Below are positions 60,844-64,000 of a stretch of DNA of 64,000 nucleotides, piece after piece (positions within the stretch are counted from its first letter, which is position 1; each line of letters begins with the position of its first letter). The notes under the pieces were generated by a model. The model did not search any database. It saw only the letters and a list, made by a program, of their open reading frames with translations, and had not been told where the DNA came from. A program made the translations under genes and the position numbers. Origin of the DNA: Galeopsis tetrahit (lineage: Eukaryota > Streptophyta > Magnoliopsida > Lamiales > Lamiaceae); contig OY776130.1 of assembly GCA_963675135.1 (NCBI GenBank), positions 64,700,867 through 64,764,866 on the forward strand. The letters run 5' to 3'.

Positions 60844-61090
60844 GTTGGTCTGCTATGGACTCGAGTGCATGTTGTGCACCCTAGTCCATGTTGCACTTTT
60901 CAGTTTTACTGACTTACACTTTTTGGTAAATGGTGTTGCACTTTTCAATTATTAAACTGTATAATAATATTTTTAGTAATAATTGAAAAGTGCAACACCA
61001 TTTACCAAAAAGTGTAAAGTCAGTAAAACTGAAAAGTACAACATGGACTATGGTGCATAACATGCACTCGAGTGCATACTAGACTTTACC
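60844..61090. mobile_element. Large near-perfect palindrome (fold-back element)
   Basis: The arms are about 100 bp. GACTCGAGTGCATGTTGTGC faces GCATAACATGCACTCGAGTG, and TTGCACTTTTCAGTTTTACT faces AGTAAAACTGAAAAGTACAA. ACACTTTTTGGTAAATGGTG faces CACCATTTACCAAAAAGTGT, and the centre is AT-rich. Such a structure forms a strong hairpin as single-stranded DNA or RNA. There is no coding capacity and the target duplication is unclear. Confidence 0.85.
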
Positions 61091-62449
61091 TACTGAAAAA
61101 ATATAAGTTATCTTACATCACCAAACACTAAATTTTTTTTTCTTAAAAATTATGTGATCAAACTGTGTAAATAATCTCGGGGGATAGAGGGAGTATATCT
61201 TATCATTTATTATTACTTATTTGATTGTTAATTAATTGAGAATCACTACTAATATCAATGTGATGGATGGTTCCTTTGTATTTGGGTATCATGGAGTCAT
61301 GGACACTTCAATACTCTTTGAAAAGACTTCAACTCTAAAGTAACATTCCTGAAAACACAAAGGTGAGATTATTTCTATATATCCTCACAATTTTTCTATA
61401 TTCAAAATTCTAATATTTTTTATTAATTTATATTTTTAAATTAATTTAAAATAAATAAATAAGAAAATCATGCATTAATGTCAATCAATCCACTATACAA
61501 TGTATATTATATACACGTGACGTGATTAACATTTATTTCCTAATTAAAAGAATAATTAATGTTTGGTCAAAAGTAATCTCAATTATTCAATTTTTTTTCT
61601 TTTTCTTTCCTATACGAATAATTTATTTTTGAATTATTCATAAAAAGGGTCTTGGTCGTATACTCTAATTAATTTAAATTTTAAAATTCAAATCATAAAA
61701 TTTTAGTTAAGGTAATAATCATCACAAAAAAAATAAAAAATTAATATGGTCACAAATTTAATTGATTGAAAAAACAGTAATTATTTTAAAAGAATGAATT
61801 GAATTGTTTTATGAGGAAATAAGCATGACTAAATGAATTGAATTAATTAAAAAAAATTAGTTGAGGTATTTCATGTAAAATTAATACACCCTCCGTTCAC
61901 ATATATTGTTCTTTTTTTCACATATTTTAAGAAAATATTTTTTATTTATGAATAAAATAGATAAAATAAAAAATATATGTACACTTTATTCTACAAACTT
62001 TTTTTTGACATTTTATATAAATGAAGGAAGTAGTATAACTTTTTTATAAAAAAATAATTTCAATCAACAATAATATAATAATCTTACTTAATAATAATAT
62101 AATTTTATTTAATTTTTACATTAATTTAAAATAAAAACTAAGTAAGGTGTTCTCACTCACTAACCCCACCACCCCCCTGACCCCACCAATTATTATTTTA
62201 ATTATTATTTTAATTTTAATCAAAACAAAAATTCACAGGTCAGTTGAGTAACCACACATTCGCACACTACAGCTACCTCCCATGGGCCCTCCCATGGAAG
62301 AAGAAAGTGCTTCTTCCTCACACTCTACGCCACTCCCACTTCTTCCCCGTGACAACATTCCACCCGTGATACATTCCACTTTCCCAATTCCTCCACTACC
62401 TTCCAAAATTAACTCTTAATTACCTTAATCTTCTCAAGATTTTGTAATT
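61091..62449. other. Gene-free AT-rich stretch upstream of the pectinesterase gene
   Basis: No gene is seen. A right-hand Stowaway end (GGGGATAGAGGGAGTA near 61179) stands alone. The Stowaway-like element at 61887 lies within. The last 200 bp (about 62250-62449) are C-rich and are probably the promoter and 5' UTR of the pectinesterase. Confidence 0.5.
61887..62033. mobile_element. Probable small Stowaway-type MITE
   Basis: It starts CACCCTCCGTTCACATAT after a TA and ends ATATAAATGAAGGAAGTAG before a TA. The inverted match is short (CTCCGTTCA against TGAAGGAAG, imperfect), so the call is tentative. Confidence 0.5.
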
Positions 62450-64000
62450 ATGCAGCAAAGAAGACCTATAAAGCCCCCACCCCCACTCCATTTACCCTCT
62501 CCCAAGCAATTCCACAATCTCAAATCCGTCTACCTTGCAATGGCGGCTCTTCTTTCCTTCGCCCTCCTCACCCTTCTCCTCTTCTTCACCACTTTTTCCC
62601 CCTCCGCCGCCCGCCGTCACGCCCATCACGGCCGCCCGGCCTCCGACGCCGCCTCCGCCATTGTTCCCGAGGTTTGCAAGGCCTCACCCGATCCTCCCAC
62701 CTGCCAATCATCCTTATCCCACCTGCCCCCAGACGCCACCGTTTTGCAAGCAATCCAATCGGCAATTGGGGTCTCCTCCGACAATCTTAAATCGGGTCGG
62801 GCCATGGTTCAGAATATTCTAGATTCATCCTCCGCGAATCAGAACCGTTCCGCCGCCGCCAAAACTTGCCTCGAATTGCTGAATTATTCCAAGTATCGGA
62901 CCGATTCGGCGAGCGACGCTCTGGCACGTGGGAAGAACAAGGACGCACGTGCATGGATGAGCGCGGCGTTGGTCTACCAGTACGACTCTTGGTCAGCGCT
63001 CAAGTATGTGAACGACACCTCCCTCGTCGGCCAAACCATGGCCTTCTTCAACTCTTCTGTAATCACCTCCACCGCCAACGCTCTCGGAATGATGGTGAAT
63101 TACGATAATTTCGGCGACAAAACCGGGTCCTGGGGCATACCCAAGACTGAGCGTGACGGTTTCTGGGAATCCGGGTCCACCGATTCCGGATCCGGGTCAA
63201 CGGGCGGCGTGCCATCGGGACTGAAGGCCGATGTGACGGTGTGCAAGGGCGGCAATGGGTGCGATTACGGGACGGTTCAGAAGGCGGTTGATGCTGCCCC
63301 GGAAAACGCCGGGTCGGGTAACCGGTTCGTGATATGGATCAAGGCAGGGATTTATGAGGAAACGGTTAGGGTACCCCTGGAGAAGAAGAATGTGGTGTTC
63401 TTGGGGGACGGCATGGGCAAAACGGTCATTACAGGGTCCATGAATGTGGGCCAGCAGGGTGTATCTACCTACAATTCCGCTACAGTCGGTAAGTTCTTTC
63501 TGCAATTGCATTTGCTAATGAAGTTTTACATACTTGTGATTGTTCATTATGATTAGTGGCATTAGCTAGAAATTGGTATTTGATAGTTTTTAGGGCTTTT
63601 GATAAATATTTGGAAATGCTGGTGAAGTTGATTTAGGAATTAGAATTTGGGGGCAAAGGGTTTATTTGATTTAGTTCTAAAAGGAATTAATATACCAGAA
63701 TTAATTCCCAACCTCTAGAAGTTGATGAGACGAAATTCTTTCATGGTATCAGACGCCCCCACTCGTCGGCCTCCTCCCCTTCGTTGGACTTCTCTACAAG
63801 TTTGGACTTTTTAGATGAGACGAATTCTTTCAAGTTCTATCATAAAACTTGAGAAAACGACTTTTAGATGAGGAGACTGAATTCTTTTAAATTAGTTGTG
63901 GATTACATTACAGTGATATCATTTAGGCTTTGTAACAAATTCTTTGTTATTATCTAACATTTGAACTTTTGCTATAAAAGGTGTTGTTGGAGATGGATTT
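62450..64000 (+). CDS. Pectinesterase/pectinesterase inhibitor, 5' part (type I PME, PME51-like)
   Basis: Removes methyl groups from cell-wall pectin. The gene runs off the right edge. Exon 1 is 62450-63488 (346 codons and one base). Intron 1 is 63489-63980 (GTAAGT donor; acceptor ATAAAAG). Exon 2 starts at 63981 with GVVGDGF, which fits the family. A Pro-rich start precedes a membrane anchor or signal segment (about 31-47, AALLSFALLTLLLFFTT). An inhibitor-like pro-region (about 70-230) has IVPEVCKASPDPPTCQSSL with its paired cysteines and TCLELLNYS. A Ser/Gly/Thr-rich linker follows. The catalytic domain begins ADVTVCKGGNGCDYGTVQKA, then VIWIKAGIYEETVRVP and FLGDGMGKTVITGSMN. The catalytic Asp residues lie beyond the window. 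The exon is markedly more GC-rich than its surroundings. The type is clear, but the exact paralogue is a guess. Confidence 0.9.

Overview
This is nuclear DNA from a flowering plant. The genes have many introns with plant-type splice sites, the intergenic DNA is very AT-rich, and the space between genes is packed with plant transposon families (hAT, Mutator-like, Stowaway, Tourist/Harbinger, Helitron). The protein sequences read as eudicot. The order Lamiales is possible, but I cannot prove it from this window.

Seven protein-coding genes are supported. (1) 2911-15966 (+): callose synthase 5 type, 41 coding exons, 1,900 residues. (2) 16746-20586 (-): a 743-residue kinase-fold protein that looks like a pseudokinase, convergent with gene 1. 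(3) 38977-41888 (+): the 20S proteasome beta-7 subunit, PBG1 type. (4) 45616-48080 (+): a GUX-type glucuronosyltransferase of glycosyltransferase family 8 acting on xylan. (5) 50370-51749 (-): a one-exon G-patch/KOW protein of the MOS2 type. (6) 53882-58755 (+): a family GH10 xylanase with three CBM22 modules. (7) 62450 to beyond the right edge (+): a pectinesterase with an inhibitor-like pro-region. Four of the seven act on cell-wall polysaccharides (callose, xylan twice, pectin). Genes 4 and 6, with only gene 5 between them, act on the same polymer.

The region from 20.8 to 38.9 kb has no host gene. It holds a decayed Helitron (about 30.8-35.93 kb) whose Rep and helicase are still readable and whose 3' hairpin and CTAG end are intact. 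It also holds a second piece of the same helicase (27.56-28.2 kb), a Mutator-like element with a perfect 9-bp target duplication, and a hAT MITE with an 8-bp duplication. Near the right end a second Mutator-like element sits inside a Stowaway element, about 400 bp upstream of the proteasome gene. Other clean elements are a hAT MITE (160-646), a small Helitron and a Tourist MITE side by side upstream of the callose synthase gene, a deleted Harbinger element (59405-60359), and several fold-back elements.

The most unusual point in a gene is intron 22 of the callose synthase gene. It has no GT or GC donor where the conserved reading frame needs one, and looks as if the T of GT has been deleted. 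Intron 6 of the same gene uses a GC donor. I see no CRISPR array, operon, rRNA or tRNA, and nothing that amounts to a new biological system. The novelty here is in the transposon structure and the splice sites.
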